A stretch of 64,000 nucleotides of DNA, from NCBI GenBank assembly GCA_041392305.1, contig JAWKMJ010000003.1, positions 209,323 through 273,322 of the forward strand, given 5' to 3'. Each line of letters starts with the position of its first letter. Within the stretch, counting starts at the first letter, position 1. The DNA comes from JAGQYP01 sp041392305. Its GTDB lineage: Bacteria > Bacteroidota > Bacteroidia > Flavobacteriales_D > Crocinitomicaceae. Positions 41,932-52,310 of this stretch are shown piece by piece. The notes beneath the pieces were generated by a model. It did not search any database, was not told where the DNA came from, and was given only the letters and a program-made list of their open reading frames with translations. Made by a program: the position numbers and the translations under genes.

Positions 41932-43992
41932 ATGGGAGTTCAAGGAAGATCAATTGTATTTAACATCACTTTTATTGTTATCAACCTCATCGGATTTGCG
42001 ATGATTGCAATGGGTTGGCATGAAAATTTTGAAGAGAGAGCCACTCTTTATCAATCTATCGGGTACCTTTTAACCCTTGGGACCTTAATTGGACTTTTCA
42101 TCTTTGAAGGATTTAAAATGTTCGGGTATGTTGCTCGGGTGATTGTAGGTGGACTCTTCATTGTTTCAGGGATGATTAAGGCGAATGACCCACTGGGTTT
42201 TAGTTACAAACTCGAAGAATATTTTGAAGATGGCGCCTTGGCTTACCGAATAAAGGCTTTGGGCTGGGAGACGTTCTCACTAGAAGGCTTAATCGAATAC
42301 GCTTTGTTCTTTTCCATCTTGGTGTGCATTGCTGAGATTATTTTAGGGATTGCTTTGCTTTTAGGAGCCAAGATAAAAGTCACACTCTGGGCCTTATTTG
42401 GACTTACGGTATTTTTTGGAATGCTTACGGCACATACAATGGACTGTGATCCTCAAGGCACTTTCACTGATGTAGATTATATCTCACAGGACGATGAGGA
42501 CTACTCGGTTTACAAAGGAATTCAAGAACAAGGTACAGATTCTACCTATGTCATAACTGAAGAAAATAATATGCTTCGGGTAGAAAAACGGGGTAAAATG
42601 CTTCAGTGTGTTACCGATTGTGGTTGTTTTGGAGATGCATTAAAGGGCAGTGTAGGCCGTTCACTAACACCTTCAGAATCTTTTTGGAAGGACTTGATTC
42701 TTTTCTATTTAGTCATCATCATCATTCTTTCCTATTCAGGATTCGACAAATTAGATATTCGAAAACCGATAAATGCAATTAAAATTGGGTTGTTTGGACT
42801 CACTTTTATAGTTTTTTGGTTTACCGGAACCATTTCCCCTTTCCTCTTTATGACCCTGCTTCTCGCTATTCTTGGTATGCTGGCTATTCAGGAAACCCAA
42901 ATGAATTCGATCAAAGAAAATCTAGCAATCATTCCTGCTTCAGCAATTGTAATTTTATTCTTTTGTTGGGTTTTTGGATGGTACTTCCCCCTTGCCTTTG
43001 CAATGGTTGTTTTGATTGCAAATTTGATGATTCGAAGAAGTCAAAATGAATACCTCAGAAGCGAATGGACGCTTGCTCTTTTCTCAACTTTGTCTACTGG
43101 ATTGTTTGTATGGTATGTTCTGAATTACCTTCCGATGAAAGATTATCGAGCTTATGCCATAGGTGAGAACATTCTTGAAAATATGGTGGAGAAAAAACCG
43201 CCAGTAATCACTTCAGTATATACCTATGAAAACTTGACTTCAGGTGAGAAAATTGAATTGACGGATCAAGACCTGTCGAATCAAAATTACCCTTCCGATC
43301 TTTTTGATGATACCAAATGGAAATTCGTGGACCGAAAAGATAAAGTAATTGATAGAGGTATCCCTGCTAAAATAACTGATTTCCAACCTTTTGCTTATTA
43401 CGACTCACTACCCGAACACATTCAAGAGAGTAAAGGAGTGCAGGAACTTTTGGCTCAATCTTCAGGTGAGTATTTCCAAATAGACACCTTAATGGCCGTC
43501 ATTCCCCTTCAGGAAGGTTTGTATCCAGACACAATCCCTCCAGCTGATTTTGATACTTCAATTTACAAAACAGACATGTACAAGGCCGGTGATGTTTTTG
43601 TTAAAAAAGAAAGATTGGATCCGAACGCTCCTATTACTTTGAATTTTACAAATTATTTGTTGACTCGAGATCGCGTATTCTTTATGGTTTGCTACGACAT
43701 TCAAAAAACTGATCCAAATTATAAGGAAAAAATCAAAGAATTATATGCCAAATGTCGTGAAAATGATCTTGAATTTTACTTACTTTCGGCTTCAAGTTCG
43801 GAACCAATAAAGGCATATTTGAAAGATATTGACCCGAACATCCCAGTGTTGAGTGGCGACGATAAAGAGTTAAAAATAATCGTGAGATCCAACCCGGGAT
43901 ATGTGTTACTGTCCAATGCTGTAGTGAAAGGAAAATGGAGTTTCCGATCGATTCCAACATTTGATGAAGTTAAAAAGGCACTAGAAGAATAG
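41932..43992 (+). CDS. DoxX/MauE-like membrane protein with C-terminal thioredoxin-like region (BT_3928-like)
   Basis: The 686-residue inner-membrane protein has about four N-terminal helices of DoxX/MauE type (about 5-165), a periplasmic loop with cysteines (MLQCVTDCGCFGDALKG, about 198-220), further helices (about 245-405) and a C-terminal soluble domain (about 410-686) with a thioredoxin-like shape but no CxxC. It is probably a redox-associated envelope protein. The first ATG (41932) is used; an in-frame TTG at 41917 overlaps TAAATTTG (41912-41919), a possible -7 box. It heads the gene train up to tpiA. Confidence 0.82.
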   Translation: MGVQGRSIVFNITFIVINLIGFAMIAMGWHENFEERATLYQSIGYLLTLGTLIGLFIFEGFKMFGYVARVIVGGLFIVSGMIKANDPLGFSYKLEEYFEDGALAYRIKALGWETFSLEGLIEYALFFSILVCIAEIILGIALLLGAKIKVTLWALFGLTVFFGMLTAHTMDCDPQGTFTDVDYISQDDEDYSVYKGIQEQGTDSTYVITEENNMLRVEKRGKMLQCVTDCGCFGDALKGSVGRSLTPSESFWKDLILFYLVIIIILSYSGFDKLDIRKPINAIKIGLFGLTFIVFWFTGTISPFLFMTLLLAILGMLAIQETQMNSIKENLAIIPASAIVILFFCWVFGWYFPLAFAMVVLIANLMIRRSQNEYLRSEWTLALFSTLSTGLFVWYVLNYLPMKDYRAYAIGENILENMVEKKPPVITSVYTYENLTSGEKIELTDQDLSNQNYPSDLFDDTKWKFVDRKDKVIDRGIPAKITDFQPFAYYDSLPEHIQESKGVQELLAQSSGEYFQIDTLMAVIPLQEGLYPDTIPPADFDTSIYKTDMYKAGDVFVKKERLDPNAPITLNFTNYLLTRDRVFFMVCYDIQKTDPNYKEKIKELYAKCRENDLEFYLLSASSSEPIKAYLKDIDPNIPVLSGDDKELKIIVRSNPGYVLLSNAVVKGKWSFRSIPTFDEVKKALEE

Positions 43993-44000
43993 AAGAATAT

Positions 44001-45317
44001 ATGATCAAATTCATACTCAAAAAATTGATTTATGGGATTCTGGTACTTTTCGGAGTAATCAGTCTGATCTTCTTTTTATTCAATATTAAAAATGATGATC
44101 CGGAAGCCATTGCTAGAACTTATGTAGGTCAAAATGCTGACAAAGAAATGATTCAGGCTGTTGTTACGGATTTGGGATTAGATCTTCCCCTGTACAAACA
44201 GTATTTTCTATACATCAATGATCTTTCGCCTATTTCAATCCACTCCAGCGATGAAAAAAGCCCCCGATATTTGGACGAAGAAAAATATTCAGGATTCCAG
44301 TTATTCACGATAGGAGGAAATACCCTGATGATCAAGTGGCCCTATTTGAGAAGATCTTATCAAAATGATCGAAAAGTATCTGAAATACTCTGGCAAGCTC
44401 TGCCAGGAACTATGGTTTTAGCGATTACAGCAATTCTAATTGCAAGTATCCTGGGAATTTTTCTTGGCGTGGTTTCGGCCATAAATAAAGGCACCTACTA
44501 CGATAGTGCTTCAGTCGTTTTTTCAGTGCTTGGTATGTCGGCACCGAGTTATTTTATGGCCTTAATCATTTCGTGGATTGGAGGGTATGTTTGGTATGAA
44601 ATCTCTTACATACCGGCGCTTCCATTTATTTGTCTTGGACTTGGAGCGATTGTTGGACTTGCTTTTAACCGTTTAAAAACCCGTGTAACACTGGAAAATT
44701 TCTCCTATGCCTATTTAATTGAAATGATGTTGAAAGGATTTGGTTTTGGGACCGTGATTTGGTTTGTTCTGCTTGGACTGGGAGGTTTATTTAATGGCGT
44801 TTTTGACCCTATTGTAGATATATATCTTGAATTCCCGGGTACAGGCTTAGAGGGTAAAGGTTCACTTTATGAATCTGATGATTTTGGTGAAGAATCTCTA
44901 AGTTTAGCCAATCTCATCCTGCCTGCTATCACACTTGGAATTCGCCCTCTAGCTATCGTCATGCAGTTAACGAGAAGTTCGCTTCTTGAGGTGATGTCTC
45001 AAGATTATATTCGAACCGCAAAGGCAAAAGGACTAAGTCAATTTCAAGTAATCATTAGACATGCTATGAAAAACACCTTAACTCCTGTTATAACGGCTAT
45101 TTCGGGTTGGTTTGCTTCCTTGCTTGCAGGTGCCATTTTTGTTGAACAAATATTTAACTGGGACGGATTGGGATTAAAAATTTACAATGCAATCATTCAA
45201 GATGATATGCCTACTGTAATGGGAAGTGTGATTTTGATCTCTGCATTTTTTGTGATCATCAATATTATTGTAGATGTGATCTATGCCTTCCTGGATCCTA
45301 GAATAAGATTGAGATAA
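44001..45317 (+). CDS. OppB/DppB-type ABC transporter permease
   Basis: The 438-residue permease moves peptides or similar solutes across the inner membrane with partners not found here. The N-terminal TM1 and family start (ILKKLIYGILVLFGVISLIFFLF), the binding-protein-dependent transport core (about 130-438) and the EAA loop YIRTAKAKGLSQFQVIIRHAMKNTLTPVI are clear. It is about 100 residues longer than typical OppB because of inserts after TM1 (about 60-120) and between core helices (about 200-295). It shares a base with the tpiA start (TAATG). Confidence 0.88.
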   Translation: MIKFILKKLIYGILVLFGVISLIFFLFNIKNDDPEAIARTYVGQNADKEMIQAVVTDLGLDLPLYKQYFLYINDLSPISIHSSDEKSPRYLDEEKYSGFQLFTIGGNTLMIKWPYLRRSYQNDRKVSEILWQALPGTMVLAITAILIASILGIFLGVVSAINKGTYYDSASVVFSVLGMSAPSYFMALIISWIGGYVWYEISYIPALPFICLGLGAIVGLAFNRLKTRVTLENFSYAYLIEMMLKGFGFGTVIWFVLLGLGGLFNGVFDPIVDIYLEFPGTGLEGKGSLYESDDFGEESLSLANLILPAITLGIRPLAIVMQLTRSSLLEVMSQDYIRTAKAKGLSQFQVIIRHAMKNTLTPVITAISGWFASLLAGAIFVEQIFNWDGLGLKIYNAIIQDDMPTVMGSVILISAFFVIINIIVDVIYAFLDPRIRLR

Positions 45318-46057
45318 TGAGAAAAAAAATTGTTGCCGGAAACTGGAAAATGAATTTAACGAATTCAGAAGCTACGGAATTGATCCAAAATGTAAATAAA
45401 GGATCCATAACCAATGTAGAACTGATTCTCATTCCACCTTTTATTTATCTTGAACGTGCAGTTCAAATGAGTACATTTACTTCTGTTGGCGCGCAAAACT
45501 GCTATCCGGAGTTTAGTGGCGCCTTTACCGGGGAAATTTCTCCAACTCAGTTAGCTTCCCTTGGCACCCAATATTGTCTTGTAGGCCATTCCGAACGTAG
45601 GAGCATATTAGGAGAATCTAATGCTTTCTTAAAATCAAAAGTAGATGCTATTCTGGAAAGCGGAATGAAGGTCATTTTTTGCTGTGGAGAAGTAAAAGAA
45701 GAACGTGAACAACTTCGTCAAAATGATGTCGTTGAAAAACAATTAGAAGAGTCTCTTTTTCACCTTACGGAAGCAGATTTTACAAATGTAATTATTGCCT
45801 ATGAACCCGTATGGGCAATCGGAACAGGACTTACAGCATCTTCCGATCAGGCAGAAGAAATGCACGCTTTTATCAGAAACCTGATTGAGAAAAAATATGG
45901 TTCCTCTACGGCCGAAAAAACTTCTATTCTCTACGGGGGCTCATGCAAACCTGAGAATGCGAAAGAAATTTTTTCTAAAGAAAATGTAGATGGCGGGCTT
46001 ATTGGAGGCGCTGCTCTAAAAGCCGAATCATTTTTAGCAATCGCAAAATCCTTTTAA
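45317..46057 (+). CDS. tpiA: Triosephosphate isomerase
   Basis: TpiA interconverts dihydroxyacetone phosphate and glyceraldehyde-3-phosphate in glycolysis. The 246-residue TIM barrel has catalytic residues in VAGNWKMNLT (Lys), VGHSERR (His) and AYEPVWAIGTG (Glu), and the phosphate loop YGGSCKPENA with GLIGGAALK. It is translationally coupled to the permease (1-base overlap) and followed directly by prmA. Confidence 0.97.
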   Translation: MRKKIVAGNWKMNLTNSEATELIQNVNKGSITNVELILIPPFIYLERAVQMSTFTSVGAQNCYPEFSGAFTGEISPTQLASLGTQYCLVGHSERRSILGESNAFLKSKVDAILESGMKVIFCCGEVKEEREQLRQNDVVEKQLEESLFHLTEADFTNVIIAYEPVWAIGTGLTASSDQAEEMHAFIRNLIEKKYGSSTAEKTSILYGGSCKPENAKEIFSKENVDGGLIGGAALKAESFLAIAKSF

Positions 46058-46888
46058 ATGCAATACATCGAAATTGAACTGGATTTCGAAGAAGTAAATC
46101 CCTGGCAGGATATTGCCACGGCCTTATTAGCCGAAATCGAATTTGAAAGTTTTGTCAATACCGACAAAGGAGTAAAAGCCTATATTCAAAAAGATCTTTA
46201 CTCCAGCTTATCTGAAGTGGATGCATTTTTAAGTAAATCGATCCAAATACCATTTGAAATCAAAGAAACAATCATTGAAGATCAAAATTGGAATGCCGCC
46301 TGGGAATCTAATTTTGACCCAATTTACATCGAGAAAGAACTCGAAATTGTAGCACCTTTTCATACCCCTGAAAATCTTAAGCATACTATTATTATCAATC
46401 CACAAATGAGTTTTGGAACCGGGCATCATGAAACTACAAGAATGATTTCCCGCTATTTATTGAAAGCCAATCTAAAAGAGAAAAAAATCTTGGACATGGG
46501 AACCGGAACTGGTGTTTTAGCGATTTTAGCAGAGCAATTAGGAGCCAAAGACATCCTTGCTGTAGATATTGAAGAATGGGCTTTTAATAATGCAAAAGAA
46601 AACTTATCTTTAAACAACTGTTCTCGCATTCGAGTTTTGAAAGGAGATATTGATGTTGTGTGTGAAAGCGATTTTGATTCCATTATTGCTAATATCAATA
46701 AAAATGTGTTGCTGGGTCATTTGAAGCATTATGCTGAAAAATTAAAGTCTGGAGGTCTGCTCTATTTGAGTGGATTTTTTCATTCTGATGTGGATGACCT
46801 TGTAACCAATGCGGAATCATGTGGTTTTAAGTTTGAAAAAGAAATTAACGAAAATGACTGGAGCGCCCTTCAGTTTGAAAAAATGTAA
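46058..46888 (+). CDS. prmA: Ribosomal protein L11 methyltransferase
   Basis: PrmA methylates lysines and the N terminus of ribosomal protein L11 with S-adenosylmethionine. The 276-residue protein has an N-terminal L11-recognition part (about 1-95, with QNWNAAWESNFDPIYIEK), the FGTGHHETTRM linker motif, the SAM motif ILDMGTGTGVLAILAEQLGA and the catalytic-site IIANINKNVLLGHL. It starts at the base after the tpiA stop. Confidence 0.96.
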   Translation: MQYIEIELDFEEVNPWQDIATALLAEIEFESFVNTDKGVKAYIQKDLYSSLSEVDAFLSKSIQIPFEIKETIIEDQNWNAAWESNFDPIYIEKELEIVAPFHTPENLKHTIIINPQMSFGTGHHETTRMISRYLLKANLKEKKILDMGTGTGVLAILAEQLGAKDILAVDIEEWAFNNAKENLSLNNCSRIRVLKGDIDVVCESDFDSIIANINKNVLLGHLKHYAEKLKSGGLLYLSGFFHSDVDDLVTNAESCGFKFEKEINENDWSALQFEKM

Positions 46889-46890
46889 TT

Positions 46891-49800
46891 ATGAATAGAT
46901 CAGCCTTGCTTCTTATTTTACTTTTTAGCCTAAATGCCTCATTTGGTCAAAGTTTTGATGGCTCTAGTAAAGAGAAATTCCTGAAATCCTTTAAAAAAGT
47001 TGTTGGTGATGCGAGACCGAAAGAAACTAAAGAACTTGCAGACAAACTAGAACCTGTTCTGTTATCCGATAAATTTAAAAACAACATTTTCAGTAAAATG
47101 GTGGTAACTCTGAATTTACTGGAAGCAAAAAGATTAAGAGCCTATCCGGATATGTACAATTATGTCGAAGCAATTTATGGTTTGGTGGCCAATGATAAGG
47201 CAGACAAGAACTTTAATGTTTGGCATAATTCATTGGATCAGTTACTGGACTCGAAAAATTCAAAAAAGGCAGTTGAATTACTAGAAACGAGTTCTTCCAT
47301 GTTTAATCGAAACATCCTTTTCGAATCTAATAAACTGATCTGGGGATTTCGTGGTGGAGACTATACTTTCGAGTATGATAAAAAGCCTTACATCAAATTT
47401 AAAAACACTACTTTATATTGTCATATTATCAATAAAACTCCAACCAAGGAGGATTATCCTGTATTGGACTCAACCAAAATTGAAAATACTTCCGGAACTT
47501 ATGAGCCCTTAAATATCAAATGGGAAGGAACGGGAGGAATTGTGAGATGGGAACAAGCTGGAGATGATTCTACTTATGCAGAAATTACGACCTATGCCTT
47601 TTCAATGAGAAATGCACTTTTCACTTCTGATTCTACTATTATTCACACACCCTATTTTCCAAAACCACTCACCGGAACGTTTAAGGAAGATTGCAGAAAA
47701 ACTGCTATTGATAAAAAAAGAGCGTATCCCCAATTTATTTCCTATGATACTGATCTAAAAATCAACAATGTAATGACGGATGTAAATTATGAAGGAGGAT
47801 TTGCCATGCGTGGTGCTTCTTTTGTTGGATCAGGAAATAACGAAAATCTGGCTACCCTCATTTTTATGTACAAAGGGAAACCTTTTGTTATTGCAGAAGC
47901 TTTAGAATATGAACTTACCAAAGACTTGATTATTTCAGATAATTCCAAAATAACGATTAATCTTAAAGATGGACATAAAATAACTCATCCCGGACTAAAC
48001 TTTAGATACGACAAGGGTTCAATGACCTTGACTCGTGGTAATTCAGGAGTGCAACAAACACCATTTTCAAACTCCTACCATAAAATGGATATGTATGTGG
48101 ATCAAATTGAATGGCATAAATATGGGAAAAGCATCGTAAAAAAGAATTATTCAAAAAAGAAAAAGGAGAGAACATCGGACACCCTGAGAGTCGATGCATT
48201 TAAAGATACCTTATTATTTTCGGTTCCACTTAAATCAAGGGATCAGAGAATGGTGCATTTTGAATCTCAAAATTTCTTTGACAACCAGTTATGGGAGAAA
48301 ATGCAAGGGATGGGAAATGCCAATCCAATTGCCTCATTGTTTAATTATTCTTACAAACATGATAAAGACAAATTCACAGAAGGGGAAGCCTATACAGCCT
48401 TGGGTTATACCGAAGCTCAGGCAAAACCGATACTTCTGGAAATGTCCAACATGGGCTTTATTGAATACGACCTCAACAACAAGATGATCTACACTAAACC
48501 TAAACTCGCCAATTTTGTGAATGCCAAATCGGGTAAGAAAGATTATGATGAAATGTACATCGTTTCAAATCTAACTGAAAAAAACACCCATTTTTCTGAG
48601 GATGAAAAAAAGGCGAATCCGTATTTAAGAGTGCTGGAACAAAGGGATAGTATTCAGGACGTTATTCGTGGATATATGACGAATTATGCCACAATCGATT
48701 TGCTGAATCTCAACCTTGATATTTATGGGGTTGATCGCGTTGGATTATCCAGAGCTCAAAACACTTTTATTTTACCTGATGATTTTAAAGTTCAAGTACA
48801 AGAAAACAGAAACATAAAATATGATGGATGGCTTTTTTCTGGTAAATGGGAAGTACACATGAAAGATGGTGGTTTCGACTATTCTAAGAATACTGTCTAT
48901 TTTCAGGATTCAGATGCTGCCAAATTACGTGTAGCCCCGCAGCGACCAGAAGATGGAACTCAATCCATCCGAACGGTAACCACTATTTCCGGTATGTCTG
49001 GATTTATTGAATTAGATGATACATTAAATCGATCCGGGTTTAAAAAAGACCGCAGAGATGCTAACGGAAAAGTGGCGCAACCTCATTATTCTCTTTATCC
49101 GAAATTAACGGTAACAAAAAAATCTAAAGTCTTTTATGATGATCCAAGCATCTACAAGGGAGCTTATGAAAGAGATCGTTTCTATTTCACTTTGGAGCCT
49201 TTTAAGTTTGATAGTCTAGACAATTTCAAAGAATCAAATTTAAAACTTGCTGGTACCTTGACCTCTGCCGGTATCTTTCCCGACTTTAAAGAAGAATTAG
49301 TCTTGATGCCAGATTATTCTTTAGGATTCATTACAAAATCTCCTGCCGGAGGATATGATTTTTATGGACAAGGAACCAAATATGACAATATGATCGTACT
49401 TTCTGGAAATGGACTTCAAGGAAAAGGAGAAATCAACTTTGTAAAATCCAACTCTAAAAGTAATAAATGGGCCTTCCTTCCGGATTCAACTATGGGAATT
49501 GCGCAATTCATTAATGAACCTGTTGAAGGTCAATCTGTCGAGTTTCCAGATATCAAAGGGGATGGTGCATTGGTCATCTATCAACCTAAAGAAAAATTAC
49601 TCAAAGCAAAGTCCTACAAGAATCCTCTGATCTTTTTTAATGGTGAGGCCACGATGGATGGAACAACATATATCCGCAAAGAAGGATCCACCGGAAGAGG
49701 ATATATGTTCTTTAAAGATGCCACTTTAGCTTCAAGAGAGATGAAATTTAAACGCTGGGTGATAGATGCCGATACTGCAGATTTCTCGCTTGCAGATAAG

Positions 49801-51606
49801 GAAGTCGAAAATGATCTGGCTTTTGGTTCTACCAACGTGAATGCCCATGTTTCGTTTAAGGAAAGAAAGGGTGAATTTAAATCTAACAATGGTGAGGAGG
49901 TAGTAGAGTTTCCTGCTAATAAATATATCTGTAAAATGGATATGTTCACCTGGTTTATGGACGTTGAGGAAATCGAACTCTCAAAATCTAAAGATGCAGG
50001 GGATGTAGCTATTGAGACCGATTTGGATCTTTCCGGCTCAAATTTCTTCTCTGTTCATAAAGATCAGGATTCGCTAAATTTTATGGCACCAAAAGCCAAA
50101 TTTTCGATTAAAAAGAAAGAGATTCTATGTAAAGAAGTTCCTCATATAGATGTAGCGGATGCACGAATTTTCCCGGATAGTAATTTGGTAACGATCCATA
50201 AAAACGCGAAAATGGATCCCTTGAATAATTCTGAAATCTTAGTAAACCGAGTTACTAAATTTCACGAGATTTATGAAGCAAACACCGTTGTATTAGCAAG
50301 AATGAAATATGAATCGCAAGGAAAATACAATTATTACGATGCTGATAGCAATATCTCAGTCTTGAATCTGTACAATATTCATCCAGACTCCACTTTCCAA
50401 ACAGTGGCAACTGGTAAGGTAAAACCTGACGAGAATTTTAAACTAAGTCCTGAGTTTGAATTTTATGGTGATGTACATCTTCTGGCAGCGAATCAATTTC
50501 TAGAGTTTGAAGGAGCCACAAGAGTTAACCATAATTGCGATGCCTTTACCAAATCATGGATGTCATTTAAAGCATTCATTGATCCAAAATCTGTTTCGAT
50601 ACCGGTATCAGAAAACATGAAAGACCTTGATGGGAATGCTATTTCCGCTGGTATCGTTTTTCATAATTCGATTGATCAGGATAGTATGAAATTGTATCCA
50701 ACTTTCCTTTCGGCTTTAGAAAAATCAGATGACCATATTGTGATCACCTCTCAAGGTGTGCTTAATTATAGTCGAGCGGATCAGGAATTCAAGATTGCTA
50801 CTTTGGAGCGAATTGAAAACCCTGAAGGTGAGGGTAATTACATCTCATTGCACAGTAAGTCTTGTTTAATGACTGGTATCGGACGAATTGATCTAGGAAT
50901 AGAGGTTCCTGGGATTAAATTCGATTCTTATGGGAAAATTGAATACAATCAAGCCACTAAAAAAACAAGTATGAGTGTCTCTGGTCCACTTGAATTTGGA
51001 TTTGACGAAGCTACCATGGAAAAAACCGCGGATCGCATCAACACCATCGAAGATTTGGAGGAATTGAGGTTTGATGTACTTACTTTAGGCCAGGCAACTC
51101 GCTCGTTATATGGTAAAGAAGCCTCGGATAAGCTAAAAACTGAAATGGAAACCAAACCTGACAAATCGAAAGTGACTTTACCGAAAGACATGAAAAAGAA
51201 TGTCATCTTTCTATCAAATGTAAAAATGGATTGGAATCCGGAAAACACAGCTTTCCAAACTGATGAACTGGCTAAATTGGGTGTGGTTAATTTCTACGGA
51301 AAAAACTTGTTCTTGAATGTTCCTGGACAACTTCTTCTAAAGAAATCACCACTAACAAGTAAAGGGGAGTTGGGTAAAAACGAAGTAGTTGCTTTGAAAC
51401 TCCAATTCATAATGAAACAATATATACTCTTTGCAAACCTTAAAAAGAAAAATGAAGGAGGTATGATGTTTGGTACTTCTGACAAAGAAATGGAGCAGGA
51501 ACTATTGGAAAAAATTGAAAAAATAAAAGCAGGAGACCTCAAATTGGAATTGTTGCCTTATGCGCGTGTAGATGCCAGATTTCTCCAGTTTTTCGAGGCT
51601 GAATAA
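46891..51606 (+). CDS. Large secreted protein of unknown function (1571 residues)
   Basis: The signal peptide (MNRSALLLILLFSLNASFG then Q) is followed by an alpha-helical region (about 25-150) and then over 1300 residues of beta-rich sequence with recurring Y.G..., F.S.DS..I and LPD-type strand pairs. This suggests a long beta-sheet or jelly-roll scaffold. No lipobox, sorting domain or transmembrane segment was seen, so the protein is probably periplasmic or outer-membrane-associated. It begins 2 bases after prmA and shares a base with plsY (TAATG), so it is tightly coupled to core genes. I do not recognise the family. Confidence 0.8.
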   Translation: MNRSALLLILLFSLNASFGQSFDGSSKEKFLKSFKKVVGDARPKETKELADKLEPVLLSDKFKNNIFSKMVVTLNLLEAKRLRAYPDMYNYVEAIYGLVANDKADKNFNVWHNSLDQLLDSKNSKKAVELLETSSSMFNRNILFESNKLIWGFRGGDYTFEYDKKPYIKFKNTTLYCHIINKTPTKEDYPVLDSTKIENTSGTYEPLNIKWEGTGGIVRWEQAGDDSTYAEITTYAFSMRNALFTSDSTIIHTPYFPKPLTGTFKEDCRKTAIDKKRAYPQFISYDTDLKINNVMTDVNYEGGFAMRGASFVGSGNNENLATLIFMYKGKPFVIAEALEYELTKDLIISDNSKITINLKDGHKITHPGLNFRYDKGSMTLTRGNSGVQQTPFSNSYHKMDMYVDQIEWHKYGKSIVKKNYSKKKKERTSDTLRVDAFKDTLLFSVPLKSRDQRMVHFESQNFFDNQLWEKMQGMGNANPIASLFNYSYKHDKDKFTEGEAYTALGYTEAQAKPILLEMSNMGFIEYDLNNKMIYTKPKLANFVNAKSGKKDYDEMYIVSNLTEKNTHFSEDEKKANPYLRVLEQRDSIQDVIRGYMTNYATIDLLNLNLDIYGVDRVGLSRAQNTFILPDDFKVQVQENRNIKYDGWLFSGKWEVHMKDGGFDYSKNTVYFQDSDAAKLRVAPQRPEDGTQSIRTVTTISGMSGFIELDDTLNRSGFKKDRRDANGKVAQPHYSLYPKLTVTKKSKVFYDDPSIYKGAYERDRFYFTLEPFKFDSLDNFKESNLKLAGTLTSAGIFPDFKEELVLMPDYSLGFITKSPAGGYDFYGQGTKYDNMIVLSGNGLQGKGEINFVKSNSKSNKWAFLPDSTMGIAQFINEPVEGQSVEFPDIKGDGALVIYQPKEKLLKAKSYKNPLIFFNGEATMDGTTYIRKEGSTGRGYMFFKDATLASREMKFKRWVIDADTADFSLADKEVENDLAFGSTNVNAHVSFKERKGEFKSNNGEEVVEFPANKYICKMDMFTWFMDVEEIELSKSKDAGDVAIETDLDLSGSNFFSVHKDQDSLNFMAPKAKFSIKKKEILCKEVPHIDVADARIFPDSNLVTIHKNAKMDPLNNSEILVNRVTKFHEIYEANTVVLARMKYESQGKYNYYDADSNISVLNLYNIHPDSTFQTVATGKVKPDENFKLSPEFEFYGDVHLLAANQFLEFEGATRVNHNCDAFTKSWMSFKAFIDPKSVSIPVSENMKDLDGNAISAGIVFHNSIDQDSMKLYPTFLSALEKSDDHIVITSQGVLNYSRADQEFKIATLERIENPEGEGNYISLHSKSCLMTGIGRIDLGIEVPGIKFDSYGKIEYNQATKKTSMSVSGPLEFGFDEATMEKTADRINTIEDLEELRFDVLTLGQATRSLYGKEASDKLKTEMETKPDKSKVTLPKDMKKNVIFLSNVKMDWNPENTAFQTDELAKLGVVNFYGKNLFLNVPGQLLLKKSPLTSKGELGKNEVVALKLQFIMKQYILFANLKKKNEGGMMFGTSDKEMEQELLEKIEKIKAGDLKLELLPYARVDARFLQFFEAE

Positions 51607-52238
51607 TGATAGAAACGTATTTGATATCTGGGTTACTAGCTTATTTGTTGGGATCTATCCCTACGGCTGTTTGGGTGGGCAAAGCCTTTTATGGTGTAGA
51701 TGTTCGCTTAGAAGGAAGTAAAAATGCCGGAGCAACCAATACCTTCCGAGTACTTGGGAAGAAACCTGGTATTATAGTTTTGGTCATCGATATTTTAAAG
51801 GGAGTTCTTGCCGTCTTGATGCCTCTCTTTATTTTTTCCCTGGAAGCCGAAAGCATGTTGTATGGAAATATCAAAGTTTTGTGCGGTATAGTGGCAGTTG
51901 TAGGACATATCTTCCCCATTTTTGCCAACTTCAATGGTGGGAAAGGAGTGGCAACCTCTTTGGGTGTCGTTATTGGCATTAGTCCTCCAGCTGCTGGCAT
52001 CTGTATTACCCTTTTTCTTGTCGTATTTGTCGCTTCTCAATTTGTATCTCTCGGTGCAATTGTAGCTTCAATTGCTTTTCCGTTATCCGTTGTCTTCATT
52101 TTAAATGAAAAAAATACCACATTAATTGTCTTTTCCGTCGTCCTGGCAATTGCCGTTATTCTCGCTCATAGAAAGAATATTTCCAGACTTCTTGCAGGGA
52201 ATGAAAATAAAATGAACCTTTTTAGGAAAAAATCGTAG
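51606..52238 (+). CDS. plsY: Acyl-phosphate:glycerol-3-phosphate acyltransferase PlsY
   Basis: PlsY makes lysophosphatidic acid, the first step of phospholipid synthesis, at the inner membrane. The 210-residue protein has about five helices and the three conserved motifs: GSIPTAVWVGK, EGSKNAGATNTFRVLGKKPG and NFNGGKGVATSLG. It overlaps the upstream gene by one base. Confidence 0.95.
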   Translation: MIETYLISGLLAYLLGSIPTAVWVGKAFYGVDVRLEGSKNAGATNTFRVLGKKPGIIVLVIDILKGVLAVLMPLFIFSLEAESMLYGNIKVLCGIVAVVGHIFPIFANFNGGKGVATSLGVVIGISPPAAGICITLFLVVFVASQFVSLGAIVASIAFPLSVVFILNEKNTTLIVFSVVLAIAVILAHRKNISRLLAGNENKMNLFRKKS

Positions 52239-52310
52239 ATATTAGTTTGATAGAGAACTAATAAATTGAACCTTATTCACATACGATTGTACAGGAATAA
52301 GAGAAATAAC

